Positions 1-11,879 are shown, counted from the first letter of the stretch. The stretch: 64,000 nt of DNA from Halichoerus grypus (GCF_964656455.1 NC_135720.1:56694598-56758597); one strand, 5' to 3'. Notes: generated by a model from the letters alone, not told the origin. Translations and numbers: made by a program.

Positions 1-979
1 TACTTTAGGAACTACAGAACACTCATGAAAGAAATTGAAGAAAACACAAAAAGATGGAAAAAACATTCCATGCTCATGGATCAGAAGAATAAACATTATT
101 AAAATGTCTATGCTACCCAGAGCAATCTATACCTTCAATCACATTCCAATCAAAATTCCAATGACATTTTTCAAAGTGCTGGAACAAACAATCCTAAAAT
201 TTGTATGGAATCAGAAAAGACCCTGAATCGCCAAGGAAATGTTGAAAATGGAAAACAAAGCTGGGGGCATCACGTTGCCCAATTTCAAGCTATATTACAA
301 AGCAGTAATCACCAAGACAATATGGTACTGGCACAAAAACAGACATATAGACCAATGGAACAGAATAGAGAGCCCAGATATGGACCCTCAACTCTATGGT
401 CAAATAATCTTCGACAAAGCAGGAAAAAATATGCAATGGAAAAAAGACAGTCTCTTCAATAAATGGTGCTGGGAAAATTGGACAGCCACATGCAGAAGAA
501 TGAAACTCGACCATTCTCTAACACAACACACAATGATAAACTCAAAATGGATAAAAGACCTCAATGTGAGACAGGAATCCATCAAAATCCTAGAGGAGAA
601 CATAGGCAATAACCTCTTTGACATCGGCCACAGCAACTTCTTTCAATATACATCTCCAAAAGCTAGTGAAACAAAAGCAAAAATGAACTTTTGGGACTTC
701 ATCAAGATAAAAAGCTTCTGCACAGCAGAGGAAACAGTCAACAAAACAAGGAGGCAACCCACAGAATGGGAGAAGATATTTGCAAATGACACTACAGATA
801 AAGGGCTGGTATCCAAGACCTATAAAGAACTTCTCAAACTCAACACCCAAAAAGCAAATAATCAAGTCAAAAAATGGGCAAAAGACATGAGCAGACACTT
901 CTCTGAAGAAGACATACAAATGACTAACAGACACATGAAAAAATGTTCATCATCATTAGCCATCAGGGTGATTCAAATT
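1..979 (+). pseudogene. L1 ORF2 remnant, first segment
   Basis: The translation matches L1 ORF2p downstream of the RT core. From about 35 to 1021 one frame is open except for TGA at 224-226. Recognisable stretches include [40 protein letters not shown] and [10 protein letters not shown]. The frame differs from that of the first 55 bases, so an indel lies in the A-rich run near 55-65. Recognisable L1 ORF2 similarity stops at about 979, where the duplicated target site of the nested L1 tail begins. No function is expected. Confidence 0.92.
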
Positions 980-1229
980 AAAACCACATTGAGAGGAACC
1001 ATGAGGATCTATGGACTCTAAGAAACAAACTGAGGGTTCTAGAGGGGAGGGGGATGGGAGGATGGGTTAGTCTGGTGATGAGTATTGAAGAGGGCACGTA
1101 TTGAATGGAGCACTGGGTGTTATACACAAACAATGAATCATGGAACACTACATCAAACACTAATGATGTAATGTATGGTGATTAACATAACATAATAAAA
1201 TAAAAAAAAGATAAAAAAACACATTGAGA
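980..1229 (+). mobile_element. Nested 5'-truncated L1 tail with TSD
   Basis: About 220 bp of type B L1 3' UTR (995-1214), ending in an A-rich tail at about 1192-1214, lies inside the ORF2 of the older L1. Near-identical 15-bp copies flank it: 'aaaaccacattgaga' at 980-994 and 'aaaaacacattgaga' at 1215-1229, with one mismatch. The inserted length, counting one TSD copy, is 235 bp (1 modulo 3). That exactly accounts for the frame difference between the ORF2 segments on its two sides. This is a classic L1-into-L1 insertion. Confidence 0.88.
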
Positions 1230-1724
1230 TACCACCTTACACCAGTTAGAATGGCAAAAATTGACAGGGCAAGAAACAATAAATGTTGGAGAGGTTGTGG
1301 AGAAAGGGGAACCCTCTTACACTGTTGGTGGGAATGCAAGTTGGTACAGCCACTTTGGAAAACAGTGTGGAGGTGCCTCAAAAAATTAAAAATAGAGCTA
1401 CCCTATGACCCAGCAATTGCACTCCTGGGTATTTACTCCAAAGACACAGATGTAGTGAAAAGAAGGGCCATATGCACCCCAATGTTCATAGCAGCAATGT
1501 CCACAATAGCTAAACTGTGGAAAGAGCCGAGATGCCCTTCAACAGATGAATGGATAAAGAAGATGTGGTCCATATATACAATGGAATGTTACTCAGCCAT
1601 CAGAAAGGATGAATACCCAACTTTTACATCAACATGGATGGGACTGGAGGAGATTATGCTAAGTGAAATAAGTCAAGCAGAGAAAGTCAATTATCATATG
1701 GTTTCACTCATTTGTGGAACATAA
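1215..1724 (+). pseudogene. L1 ORF2 remnant, C-terminal segment
   Basis: An open frame from about 1224 to 1724 encodes the C-terminal end of L1 ORF2p. It includes the cysteine-rich segment ([19 protein letters not shown]) and the [12 protein letters not shown] stretch, and ends near ISQAEK...MVSL. It continues the segment at 1-979 across the nested insertion. The remaining codons are well preserved, which suggests a moderately young host element. Confidence 0.92.
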
Positions 1725-2012
1725 GGAACAGCATGAGGACATTAGGAGAAGGAAGGGAAAAATGAAGGGGGGGAATTGGAGGGAGAGATGAACCATGAGA
1801 GACTATGGACTCTGAGAAACAAACTGAGGGTTTTAGAGGGGAAGGGGGTGGGGGGATGGGTTAGGCCGGTGATGGGTATTAAGGAGGGCACATACTGCAT
1901 GGAGCCCTGGGTGTTATACAAAAACAATGAATCGTGGATCACCACATCAAAAACTAATGATATATTGTATGGTGACTAACATAACATAATAAAATAAAAT
2001 TAAAAAAAAACA

Positions 2013-3004
2013 GCGCAAATGCCAAAAAATAAACAAACAAACCGATATCTAGCTACATATCATCCATACCTAAGTATATCACATTTAAAAAACTAAAAAA
2101 GACAAACTATGGGATTCTTACTAATTTTTTTTTCTCTTGATCTTTCCTTTGCTCTTTAAACTTATACTTCTTTTTAGATATGATGGAAGTATGAATGCTA
2201 AATACTGTGAAGAAAGTTAGCTACTGATGTTATTTCTTGAGAATAATTATGCTAATTTTGGAAATGCTTACTGAAGTATTTTTAACAGAATCCCAAATCA
2301 TGTACTTCATATTTAGTTTTGAATAATCTGAGGGTAAAAGAGGTTAAATGGCAGTACAATAGGTGTATATATAGAACTTTAGGAAAACTATGACAAGACT
2401 AGTCAGCAATTCTGAACTCAATTCTAGTTTCCTGTCAAAGGGTGAATTCTAGATTGGCAGTTCTCTTCACCACGCAATGGAATAAACAGCGGAAGCAATC
2501 AGCAACCTAGTGAGGGAAAATATTAATTGGTGAGTTGTAATTAGGAACAGAACTAGTTGCCATTTTGATCATCGTTTGGCTAGATTTGATGGGATTAACT
2601 AATAGTTACTCTTTTTTTAAAAAATACTTATTTCTAGTGTAAGTCAAACTGTATTTGGAGGCTAAATTATATCCAAAAGTCTTTATTAAATATTAGAAAC
2701 TTATAAATAATCTATATTCTTTTTTTGAAACCACCATTATAATGTTCCCTTGAGGAAATCTTTAGGCTCTCATGAACAAATATAGAAGATTTGTATCTAT
2801 TAAAAATTCCATTATTATAAATATCAGATACCTAAGCTGTTCTTTAAGGTATGTGCACCATAACCATGCACTAATAAAATACAAATATTTGTCATGCTGT
2901 TGTTACTGGTTGAGGAATTGTTCATTCTGTAAAAGAAGAGAATCTAAACTAAAGATATATTTTATGCTTAAATAGCAACAATTGCTCATCCACTTATGGT
3001 TCTT
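2013..3004. other. AT-rich intergenic, nothing recognised
   Basis: No gene, no long open frame with protein similarity and no clear young repeat were seen. The sequence is AT-rich throughout. Confidence 0.6.
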
Positions 3005-3019
3005 TCCTCATTGAAATTT

Positions 3020-3115
3020 AAAATCCAGTTTCGAATTGACTGAAAGAAATCACTGATCATCTATTTCAATTCCTTCATTATACAGAGGAGGGAACAGAAC
3101 TGGAGGAAATAAATA
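3020..3115 (-). repeat. Possible MIR-like fragment
   Basis: The phrase 'attatacagaggagggaacagaa' region at about 3078-3105 resembles the antisense MIR/MER core (attttacagatgaggaaactga). The match is short and diverged, so this is tentative. Confidence 0.3.
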
Positions 3116-3536
3116 ACTGGTCTATGGACAGGCTGGTAGTCGACAACTAGCAATAATGACTCTGTGTGTGTGTGTGCACGCGCACAAGCATGCATATGCA
3201 CAAACCAAACCTGTAGTTAAAAAAATAAACAAAACCTGAGTCCATATTTATTGCTTCTGTGTCTTGGGACTGTGACCTAAACTTTCTGATCCTTGTTTAT
3301 TTTTATTTAGATATAAAATATAGGGTATTAGTAATAGTAGTGGTAGAAATAAAGGCAGATTATAAAGTAAAAAACTACTTGTGTATTTTCAGCCTGATGT
3401 ACATGGCACTAAACCTTCAAGTATGCTACACACAAAAGCAAAATAATGACTTTAAGCTTCTATTTTACTTTGATTGAAAAAAAACCAGTGTATCATTTCA
3501 CAAATAGGTCAGTTAGGCCTTTTGTTTTCAAAGTAC

Positions 3537-3615
3537 ATGATAGATAGATAGATGATAGATGATAGATAGATAGATAGCAGGTAGATGATAGATGATAGAT
3601 AGATAGATAGATAGA
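3537..3615. repeat. GATA microsatellite, interrupted
   Basis: Repeated gata/gatgata units occur with one central interruption ('gcaggta'). The repeat is likely to vary in length between individuals. Confidence 0.95.
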
Positions 3616-6264
3616 CAAACTAAACTTCAGGATTATAAAGAGCAGAAGTGAAAGGGTTATTTTTTGATGTGTGTATCACGTTATAATACATAGCACTAAA
3701 TCTATTTTGAAATAAAATGCATAATGCAGGATAATTCATTTTTAATATATGGATTTGCATATGGATTGTCTTGGGTTTACATTCCATTCCTGTAAACATC
3801 ATGGCAGCAACATAGTTACAATTCATAGTCCAAAAATCCAATCATGTCATTTGCTCAACTCCACTCTGACTCACTCTAACCTGGATGGTCAGTGCCATCT
3901 CCAGGAATCTGTCCCCCCTTTCAGGGCATCATCTTTTGATAATTAAGAGACTTCTAAGAAAGAAAAAAGTAACTGTGAGGATTGGAGCATTTTAGTTAAG
4001 TTAGTTTACTTGCTTTGCCTTTGATTTCTATAGGTCTTGGTGCCTCCTTACTCTTAAAATTCTTAAACTATGATTTTGAGATTATCTGATTACATTAGGT
4101 TTTTTAAAGTTTCTTTTTATAACCATCAATTGTTATCTAGTGGACTTAGCTAAAATAACAATGTTTAAGAAATCTTCCTAATTACTAGCTTATAATTTAT
4201 AATTACTAGCCCTCAAGGCTAGCCATGTTTTAAAATACGTAACAGTCTATCTTCTGCAAAATCAAAGTATTCTGCATAATGCCACAAGATAGTGTCACAG
4301 ATAATTATTTCTTCCCTTTTTTAAAATTATATTGAACAAAACAAAGGTAATATTTAGCATTTAGTACAGGAAAACAGTTTATATTTTAGCTGTGTCATAT
4401 GTTTTGTTTTTTATGTATTTAAATAACTTGTATTTTTCTGACTGAAGAGTAATATGTGCTTATTATAAATGTTTCAAAATTACACAAGCTTTTACATTTT
4501 AACTCTTCTTTCAACCCCAAATTCAAATTACAAGAAAAATGTAAAACATCCATAAATCAACATCCAGAAATGATTTTATGAACATTTTTGTGTGTTTCTT
4601 CCCAGTAATTGTGTACATTTATGCATATGTATATATGTACATATGTATTGTTTATTAATGATGATATAGTATTCTATCATGGAAATAAAATATACTTTTT
4701 TGGCTATTTGCACTATTTTGAGACTTTTTCTTATCGGGAAATGTTTCTAAAATGTATAAGAATTCATTATACATTAAGAAGATTAGTATATACTATATCA
4801 TATTATTTATGTGTGTTTCATTTGCATCTTGATTATATTAATGTTATTTCATAGCCATACAACATTTAATATTTTCATGTATTAAATATCAAGTACTCAG
4901 ACATGCTATTTACTATCATTTAAAATCTTTCTTATTTCATATCAGCATCTCTCCTTCATGTGAACAATTAGGAATTTGGGGAGGTTCTCTTTTATAGAAC
5001 AGGTGGTGTTCCTTCCATTGTAGTCAGGAGCTGGAATCTTCTGTGATTAGCACACAAAGGCATTAGCTTCTTCATGCATCAGGATTTAAACAAAGAGAAT
5101 GCATGATTCTTTAAACCTTGGAGCTCTTAATCACATAAAATTTGTAGTCTTCTTTGCCAGCATCCATGGGATGAAGCATCAGCCTTACTAAGAACTGTTT
5201 AAAGTCTCCCTTACTCTACAAGAAATCTATTCTTCCATGATAAAAGTCCAAGACACCTCTGAAAAGCTATGGTGTTTTGAAATATGCTTAATTACATTTT
5301 CTTATTAAGTCATTAATTCTCAAATCCTACTTACCACTCTCTAGGCAAAAACCTGGTATGAAAAAAGACCACTGTTTGCATGGTAGGAGACCATAGAGAG
5401 ACAATCTGTATATTGGAAAAAGGAAGTTAAAATAGGACTATTTATTTGAAATGCTTGCTATTGTTTACTTTAATTACTATAGTAATTCATGGAGTTATTT
5501 GTGTCAATCTGAGGAAGAGATTATACCTTATAACTCCCACGTCCTGACTGATAGAGTCCTTCTTTCTCTCATGGTCCTTTTTGGAAATGAACCTCTATGT
5601 CTAATAGCACACTCAATGTGGTTTCTGTTTCAAGACACCAGAATGCTTCTTAAAGAGTGTAGCTTAGCACTTGAAAACCTGGATCCAAGTCCTGACACGT
5701 TTATATGTGTGAGGGGATTTATTCCAAGTTATTAGACCTCTGTAAGGCATAGAATCTTTGACTGTAACAAGTTTCTCAGCAATGATTATCCCTAGACATG
5801 GAGCAAAATTGTTGGGAGTCTCGAGTTTAATAACATGGAGGTGTCCTGTAAACAACACATTGCTAGACAGAAATAACATGTTATTAATGCATGTGACCCT
5901 GGCTCAAACTAGTTATACACTGAACAGGTTTTATTTCACCAGTGCCTGATTTTTTACTGGAAAAAAAAAAAAAAAAAGGAGGCTTAGACTAAATAATCTT
6001 TAATCCCTAAGAATCTGTCCAATGCCATATCTTAAAATATTGCCATTCATTACAAAGACAGCCAAAAGAGTAAATGCCTACCATGCTTAGCACCCCTCTC
6101 AGTCATATGTAAACCATCTGGACTTACATGCATGGATTGAACTTTTTCTTCAAATGAATCTATACAATAATGTTTGGCTTAATTTATTTTTAAGTTCTTA
6201 TTCTAACATTCTGATGTATCTATGTTGAACAGTCTGTATTCTAAAAGAATACATTTGCTTAGGC
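3616..6264. other. AT-rich intergenic, no gene seen
   Basis: Only short chance frames are present. A 17-base A-run lies near 5961-5977. No TSD-flanked element was found, and old, heavily diverged repeats cannot be excluded by eye. Confidence 0.55.
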
Positions 6265-6745
6265 AACTTATTTACAGCTACCTGTTGGCTTGCAACCTTG
6301 GGAGCCTCCCCTGGTGAAATCTGAAACTGGGCCCCATACAGAGGGCAAGGAGAGACTGAAGAAAGAGGCGGGCCGTTCCTGATTGATAGGTAGCAGGTTT
6401 AATAACAAGGGAACGTACACAGAAGGCTTGTCTTGGTGGCCACAAGATGAGTAGATCTCTGTACCCACCTACCAGAATCTTTAAAATTTTATATAATGGC
6501 CTTAACTGGATACTGCCACTATCATCCAGATGGTCTCAACGACACATTAATCTCTAAAGGCTGTGTCTTTGAAAAGGGCTCCATCTGTGTGAAGGTTGGG
6601 CAGAGCCTACATTCCAAGGACAGGGAGGGGATGAGGAGCCTCCCATTGCTGGGGTCTAGCTCTGGGGTCAACCAGGGATCATGTCCTCCTGATGACGTCC
6701 TCCAGTATCATGATACACTGGTCCACATTTTCAGCAACTGCTAAT
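6265..6745. other. GC-richer island, unidentified (possible solo LTR)
   Basis: This stretch of about 480 bp is visibly richer in G and C than its surroundings and contains phrases such as 'gaggcgggccgttcctgatt' and 'gacagggaggggatgagg'. No protein similarity was recognised in either short open frame across it. The texture recalls a solo retroviral LTR of a carnivore ERV, but I cannot identify termini, TSD or a family, so the nature is unresolved. Confidence 0.3.
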
Positions 6746-7549
6746 ATTTTATATATTATCAAATAGAATTTTATTCAATGGACATGAAAACTTGTAAAAT
6801 TTATATAGATGTGGAAGCTACATTGTTACTCATTAGTTTGTAGAGGTGATGATGGATTTCTTCTAAGTATATGACTGTTTGGGTGAGCCTTTTGAAAAAC
6901 ATTTTATTACTAAAATGCAAGGGTCCTTTGGGGAACATACGTAAATTAATGAGGAGTAGAAATATCTTTGAGGAGGTTTTAATAAACTTTAATAGCTGCT
7001 AACAGCCAAAAGTATCTTTCATATTCATTAAATATCCCCAGGAATAAGTTAATTTTCTCTTTATTCTCATCTATTCATCTTTGCATATCTATAAAATGGA
7101 GATCTTACTGAGATGCTGTGTGATCTTCAATGCTTGGATAGAGATGAACCAATATTCATGTCTGTTTCGAAGTTACATTTTTAAAATGTTGCATTTTAGT
7201 TAAAGTTCAATCATATTCTACTTTGTACAAAAATTTCGAGTATACCCCGATTCCTTACTTATTCTGCCCAAAATATATTTAAACACTCTAATTCAAGTTA
7301 TTTATATTAAGAGAACTATGGGAATAACTCTAAGAGTATAAGAAGAAATGTTTAAAGATAACAGCATAAGAAAAAAAGAGTTTGTGTGTTTTGTCTTTTT
7401 ATCAAATAAGTGATTAGGTCATTCAACTAACAAATACAAAATCATTGTGAAGTGTTACTAATTTTAAATCTTAATTATTTTCAAGATAACATTACCTATT
7501 AAATATTCCACATCTGTTTATATTATGTGATTTCTGTTTTTTTTAATAG
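6746..7549. other. AT-rich intergenic, nothing recognised
   Basis: No gene or repeat was identified. Confidence 0.55.
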
Positions 7550-7762
7550 AAATATTAAATTTTAGGGGTGCTGGGTGGCTACTCTGCCTTCTGCTCAGGT
7601 CATGATCCCAGGGTTCTGGGATGGAGCCCCTTGGAGCAGGGTCCCTTCTCAGCGGGGAGTCTGCTTTTCAGTCTCCCTCTGACCCTCCCCCTCCCCCGTT
7701 CATGTTCTCTCTCTCTCTCTCAAATAAATAAAATGTTTTAAAAAATAAATATTAAATTTTAG
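7550..7762 (+). mobile_element. CAN-SINE with perfect 16-bp TSD
   Basis: The body at 7566-7746 has the degenerate tRNA-like head ('ggggtgctgggtggct'), 'caggtcatgatcccaggg', the pyrimidine tract and an AAATAAATAAAA tail. The head carries a deletion after 'ggtggct', which damages box A. The perfect TSD 'aaatattaaattttag' lies at 7550-7565 and 7747-7762. Confidence 0.95.
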
Positions 7763-8246
7763 TATTAGTTTAGTTGTTACTATTATTCTAGGGTTTACCT
7801 TATCAATACTTCTGTATCTATTTTTATTTATTTCTCTTCTTCCTTTTTAAACAATCTTTTACTACTTGGTCTGCATATTTTAAATAATGTACTTTGAATT
7901 CCATCTATTATTTATACTACATAATACCAGTGATTTCATTTTACTTTCCAATTTTTATCCCTTTTCCCATAAATTTAATTGTAGATTTCTAATTTGTCAT
8001 AATAGGAAATGTTTACAAAATTATTTCTCTTCCTATAACTCCACCTCTGTTTTAGTCTTAATTTTGCAGTTAAATAAATGAAATTTTCGCCATCTGACTT
8101 TTTCCCCAAAATTTCCCAGTCATCTCTTTGTTGTATGAAGCCCAACCTCCAGTAGAGGGCTTAGTGAACTACACACCTCTTTGTTGTTACTGTTAGCTTA
8201 ACCCACAAGCTAAGCATGTTTTTTACATTTCTAAAGGATTGTAAAA
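7763..8246. other. AT-rich intergenic, nothing recognised
   Basis: No supported feature. Confidence 0.55.
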
Positions 8247-8345
8247 ATAAATAAACAGAAGAAGAAAAAGTAAGAGGAAGAGGAGCACTAAGAGTAAGAA
8301 GAGAAATGGAAGAGGAAGAGGTGGAGGAGGAAGAGGAGGGGAAAG
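8247..8345. repeat. Purine-rich (GAA/GAG) low-complexity tract
   Basis: About 100 bases are almost purely purine, mostly gaa, gag and gga triplets. They create an artefactual Glu-rich frame on + and a Leu/Pro-rich frame on -. No conserved coding feature is present. Confidence 0.9.
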
Positions 8346-9240
8346 ACCAGGCAGAGGAACAAGAAACATTATATGGCCCACAAAGCCTAAAATATTTATT
8401 ATCTGACCCTCACATGTCACAGAAAAAGTTTGCTGAAGCTTGCTGTAGTAGATTTCTCAGAAAGAACATATGTGTCTGGTATTCATGAACACTCAAAAAG
8501 TTATTTTAACATTGTTACTTGAAGGACAATGTGGATAGATATAATATCCTTTGTTCATATTTTCTAATATGAATGGCTAATAAAACAATCCACTAGATAC
8601 TATCAAGGCTAAACTCAACATCTCCCCTAATCTAACCAATCCTGTTTGTTTCTTGAATAGCACCTTCATTTTTCATCATAGAGACATGAGAAACCAGTAT
8701 TATACTTTCTTCCTCCCCTAAAATGCAATTAAACCACCAAATCTTATAGATTTGATCTTCTAGGTATTTATCATGTTTAACAATTTCTCCATTTTGCCAA
8801 ACTCTTAAATCTTCTGCAATCAGATGTGCTAGGTCCTCCATATGAAACATTCCCAGAACTCCAAGTTACAGAGTCCAGGATCCTGGGTTATATATAATAA
8901 TGGGATGCGTATCTGTGCAAGTGTGGGAATAAGACGGTATAAGAGAGTATAAATGACAGGAGAATGTGTGCTACTGGATGCCATTAGAAGGCTCTGAATT
9001 GGCTCACATCTAACTCCTGGGCAGTCCTGCTAGGTGACTCTAAAATACCCAGATGACTTGGTATCATAAGCATCTGGAAATTCACCTCAATTTAGTCAGA
9101 AAAAGGAAAGTCTGCTGGTCCCCCAAAATAATGCAAAGATACAGCTGGAAATAGCAAGGACCCCAGTCTTGTTTTCACCTGTGTTGCCATAAACCTTTCC
9201 GAAAGGCTAAAGTATCTTAGTTTTCTGAAGTTTCAAGCCT
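8346..9240. other. Intergenic, nothing recognised
   Basis: No supported gene or young repeat. Confidence 0.5.
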
Positions 9241-9695
9241 GTTTCACCCCTGTTCCTGCTTTGTCATGTTTCAAAACTAATTTATTTATTCAACAAATGT
9301 GAAGGAACTGTTTTAGGAGATGGGGGTACAGTAGGAAACACAACAAATGCCTACAATCATGGAAATGATATCTAGTGGGGAAGACAGAGAAAGAAAATGA
9401 TAAATAATTAAAACATTTAGCATGTTAAAGGATAATAAGTGGACAGGAAATAACATAAACCAAGAAAGGAAAATGTAAAAAGGGAGGGTGGAGACTTTAG
9501 ATTGTCAGAGAAACCCAATGAAAATGTGAACTTTTAGATAAAAATATGAATAAAGTGAGGGGAATGACCATGTGGGTATCTAAAAGATTAGCATTCTAGG
9601 TAGATGGTACACCAGCAGTAAAAGAACATGAGGTGAGAACATGTGTAGCATTTTCAAGTATTAGCTGACTCAAATATTGCTGGGGAAAAGATAAT

Positions 9696-9779
9696 CAGGG
9701 GTGCGTAGTATGGATGATGCCAGAGGAGTCATGGGGAACAGATAAGATAGGACCAGATAAATTACTATTAATAATTTTT
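9696..9779 (+). repeat. 84-bp direct repeat, left copy (SINE flank)
   Basis: It matches 9976-10059 at 82 of 84 positions (gtgCgtagta versus gtgAgtagta; gatAagatag versus gatTagatag). The two copies directly abut the SINE at 9780-9975. They behave as a target-site duplication but are about five times longer than usual. Confidence 0.95.
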
Positions 9780-9975
9780 TTTTAAAGATTTTATTTATTT
9801 ATTTGACAGAGAGACAGCGAGAGTAGGAACACAAGCAAGGGGAGTGGAAGAGGGAGAGAGAGAAGCAGGCTTCCCACTGAGTGGGGAGCCCGATGCGGGG
9901 CTCGATCCCAGGACCCTGGGACCATGACCCGAGCCGAAGGCAGACGCTTAACCGACTGAGCCACCCAGGCGCCCC
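9780..9975 (-). mobile_element. CAN-SINE, reverse orientation, between 84-bp repeats
   Basis: On + it reads T-run, 'aaagattttatttatttatttg', 'acagcgagag', 'gaagcaggcttccc', 'gaccctgggaccatgacccgagc', then 'ccgactgagccacccaggcg' and 'cccc'. It is full length. The head is well preserved with box A ('tggctcagtcggttaag' on the minus strand). See the flanking 84-bp repeats. Confidence 0.97.
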
Positions 9976-10059
9976 CAGGGGTGAGTAGTATGGATGATGC
10001 CAGAGGAGTCATGGGGAACAGATTAGATAGGACCAGATAAATTACTATTAATAATTTTT
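9976..10059 (+). repeat. 84-bp direct repeat, right copy
   Basis: This is the second copy of the duplication at 9696-9779. It continues directly into the ancient repeat ('attttacttcaaataacatgggagccc'-like sequence). That marks it as the native continuation, with the SINE and one copy as the added material. Confidence 0.95.
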
Positions 10060-11039
10060 ATTTTACTTCAAATAACATGGGAGCCCATTGAGAAATTTTG
10101 AAGAAAGGAGAAGGCCTGCTCTTACTTACTTACAGGATCCCTCTGTCTGCTATGCTGATAATAAACTGTAGGAGACAGGGCAAGAACAGAGCTGGGCTGG
10201 AAAGTGAGGGCAATTATATGAGAAAAGACGGGAACTTGGACCAGAGTTTTGGCCATGGAAATTATGTAAAAGGGTCAAATTCTGGAATAAACAACCCACT
10301 TTTTTTTTTTTTTTTTTTGAGGACTGGCTTTAATGTATGAGGTAGGAATAAAGTCAAGCTCTACACCACGATTATGAACACACAGGATGAATGGGGTTTC
10401 CAATAACTTACAAGAGAAAGAGCATAGCATAAGGTTTGGGAGAAGAGAATCAGGGGTTCAGTTTCAGACATGTTCAGTTGAGATGCCTACAATAGTTCCA
10501 GTGTAGCTTTCAGACGGGAAGTTGGGAAAATAGGTCTGGAGTCTGGGTCAGAATTTCTGTGTGAAAATATAAGCGTGGTAATTAAAGCCACGAAACGCGA
10601 TGAGATAACCCAGGCTGAGTGTAGACAGAAGACAGTAAGTCCAAAGTCAGAACTTTGAAGCACTGGGTCACATTTCAAAGCCAAATGTTGAGGAGTCCCA
10701 GCCAAAGAGGGTGTGAAGAAGTAGCCAGAAATATTAGAGTAAAACCAAGACAAGAAAAGCAGAAGCAAACAGAGGATCCAAAGAGTCTCTTTAGGAAATT
10801 CCAGGCCAGGGTAATGGATTTGTTTTTCCTGTGGCTGCTTTTACATAGGCATGATAAAAAGGGGGGAGGATAACAAAAATTAATGTAAGTGTTCCTTCAC
10901 TGGTTAAAGTGATTAAAGGCTTTGCCTGTCTATCTTTTTGCTCTAAAATCTTTACTGCTTCAGGACTTTGGAGTTTCAATCCCTATAACGGAGAATTTAT
11001 TTCATACTGGTAATTTGCTGTTGTCTTTCAGCTCCCTGC

Positions 11040-11360
11040 TTATCTTCCCCCAATCTGCATGGCGAGGGATGGCGGTCTGCGCACATGTCTAGATTCCTTG
11101 CTCATGATTGTGATATTAATTTCTGCCCTTCAGAGATACTTCAAAACTCAGAAGAGTTTGAGGCAGTCCAGAGATGTTGGCAGCTGCTGGCTCCTTCTGA
11201 GGTGGCAGCAGGAATGATTGCAGCAACCCGGGCGGAACCCTCTCTTCTTTCAGAGGTTTCAGTAACAGAAAAGTGCGTCTCTGCTCAGAAGTTCCCACAC
11301 CAACTTGGACAGCAAAGCCGCGGGTTCAGGCTCATGGGCCTCATCCCAGGGACATGACGA
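11040..11360. other. GC-richer block, unidentified
   Basis: CpG-containing phrases ('catggcgagggatggcgg', 'aacccgggcggaaccc', 'aaagccgcgggttc') stand out from the AT-rich surroundings. A pyrimidine tract ending in 'ttgtctttcag' just upstream (about 11017-11031) looks like a splice acceptor. The open frame across it (11085-11357) shows no protein I recognise. An old LTR or an exon of a non-coding transcript are both possible. Confidence 0.25.
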
Positions 11361-11539
11361 GCTTCCGATCTCTGAGTATGTATCACACTATCTTAGGTGT
11401 CATTTTTTAGCCCATCCATCAAATGTGTAGCCTCGATACTATGCTATATTTCTTCAGTGATTTTCGTAGGAACTCTGGGACTCAATTCTTGGCTCCATTC
11501 TTGAATTTTGGGACTTAACTACTCTATCTTTTATTGTTA

Positions 11540-11690
11540 TTTCCTATCCGTTTGTTCTCATTTTATCTGTAAGGTCAATCAGGGCAGAGAATGAACTTGT
11601 CATGTTTACATGTGTTGTTAGCACTTAATGCAGAGCCTGGTCTAGGCTCAGTAAATAAATGTTCAAAAGATACCTAAGTGAATGAGTGTT
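11540..11690 (+). repeat. L2-like 3' end
   Basis: 'ggtcaatcagggcagagaat', 'gcacttaatgcagagcctgg' and 'ctcagtaaataaatgttc' follow the order of the L2 LINE 3' end (gggcaggga..., agcacagtgcctggca, gctcaataaatg). Confidence 0.6.
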
Positions 11691-11879
11691 GTAATGTAAA
11701 TATATTTATTACCTTAAAACGTTGTATATTAGATGTTATCTTAATATGCACGCATGCACATACACCCTACTTTATTTTCCAGATGATGGTACTTTCTAAA
11801 CCAATTCAGAGATGTGTTACATAAGAACTAGTCAGTTGAAGACTTTTCATTTTAATGACCCCATAGAGAGGTGAGGTTT

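Larger units (their letters stand above)
1..2012 (+). mobile_element. LINE-1, 3' part, decayed; continues off the left edge
   Basis: The window opens inside ORF2, at about the codon equal to residue 778 of the intact ORF2 further right. The reading can be followed through the RT C-terminal part and the cysteine-rich tail (residues around CWRGCGERG at about 1287-1312). It ends with a 3' UTR (about 1725-1990) and an A-rich tail near 2011. The ORF is dead: an A-run frameshift lies near 55-65, a TGA sits at 224-226, and a second L1 tail is inserted at 995-1214. Its 3' UTR is of one type only (polypurine tract, then 'aaacaaactgagggtt', then 'taatgatatattgtatgg'), which I call type B. The class is certain from protein similarity; the subfamily is not assigned. 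Confidence 0.93.
9241..10760 (+). repeat. Ancient high-copy mammalian interspersed repeat, about 1.3 kb net
   Basis: The run of phrases matches a very common old mammalian repeat in order: 'tttattcaacaaatgtg', 'gggtacagtaggaaacaca', 'tctagtggggaagacagaga', 'gggagcccattgagaaattttg', 'tttcagacatgttcagttgagatgcc' and 'aattaaagccacgaaacgcgatgagat'. It is interrupted by the SINE with the long duplication (9696-10059) and contains an 18-T run near 10302-10318. I recognise the text but do not assign a family name. A related segment in the opposite orientation lies at 26280-27150. Confidence 0.6.

Noticed and set aside
8306..8488. Glu-rich open frame on + and Leu/Pro-rich frame on the other strand
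   Set aside because: They come from a purine-rich low-complexity tract; no conserved domain, and reading frame content is forced by the base composition.
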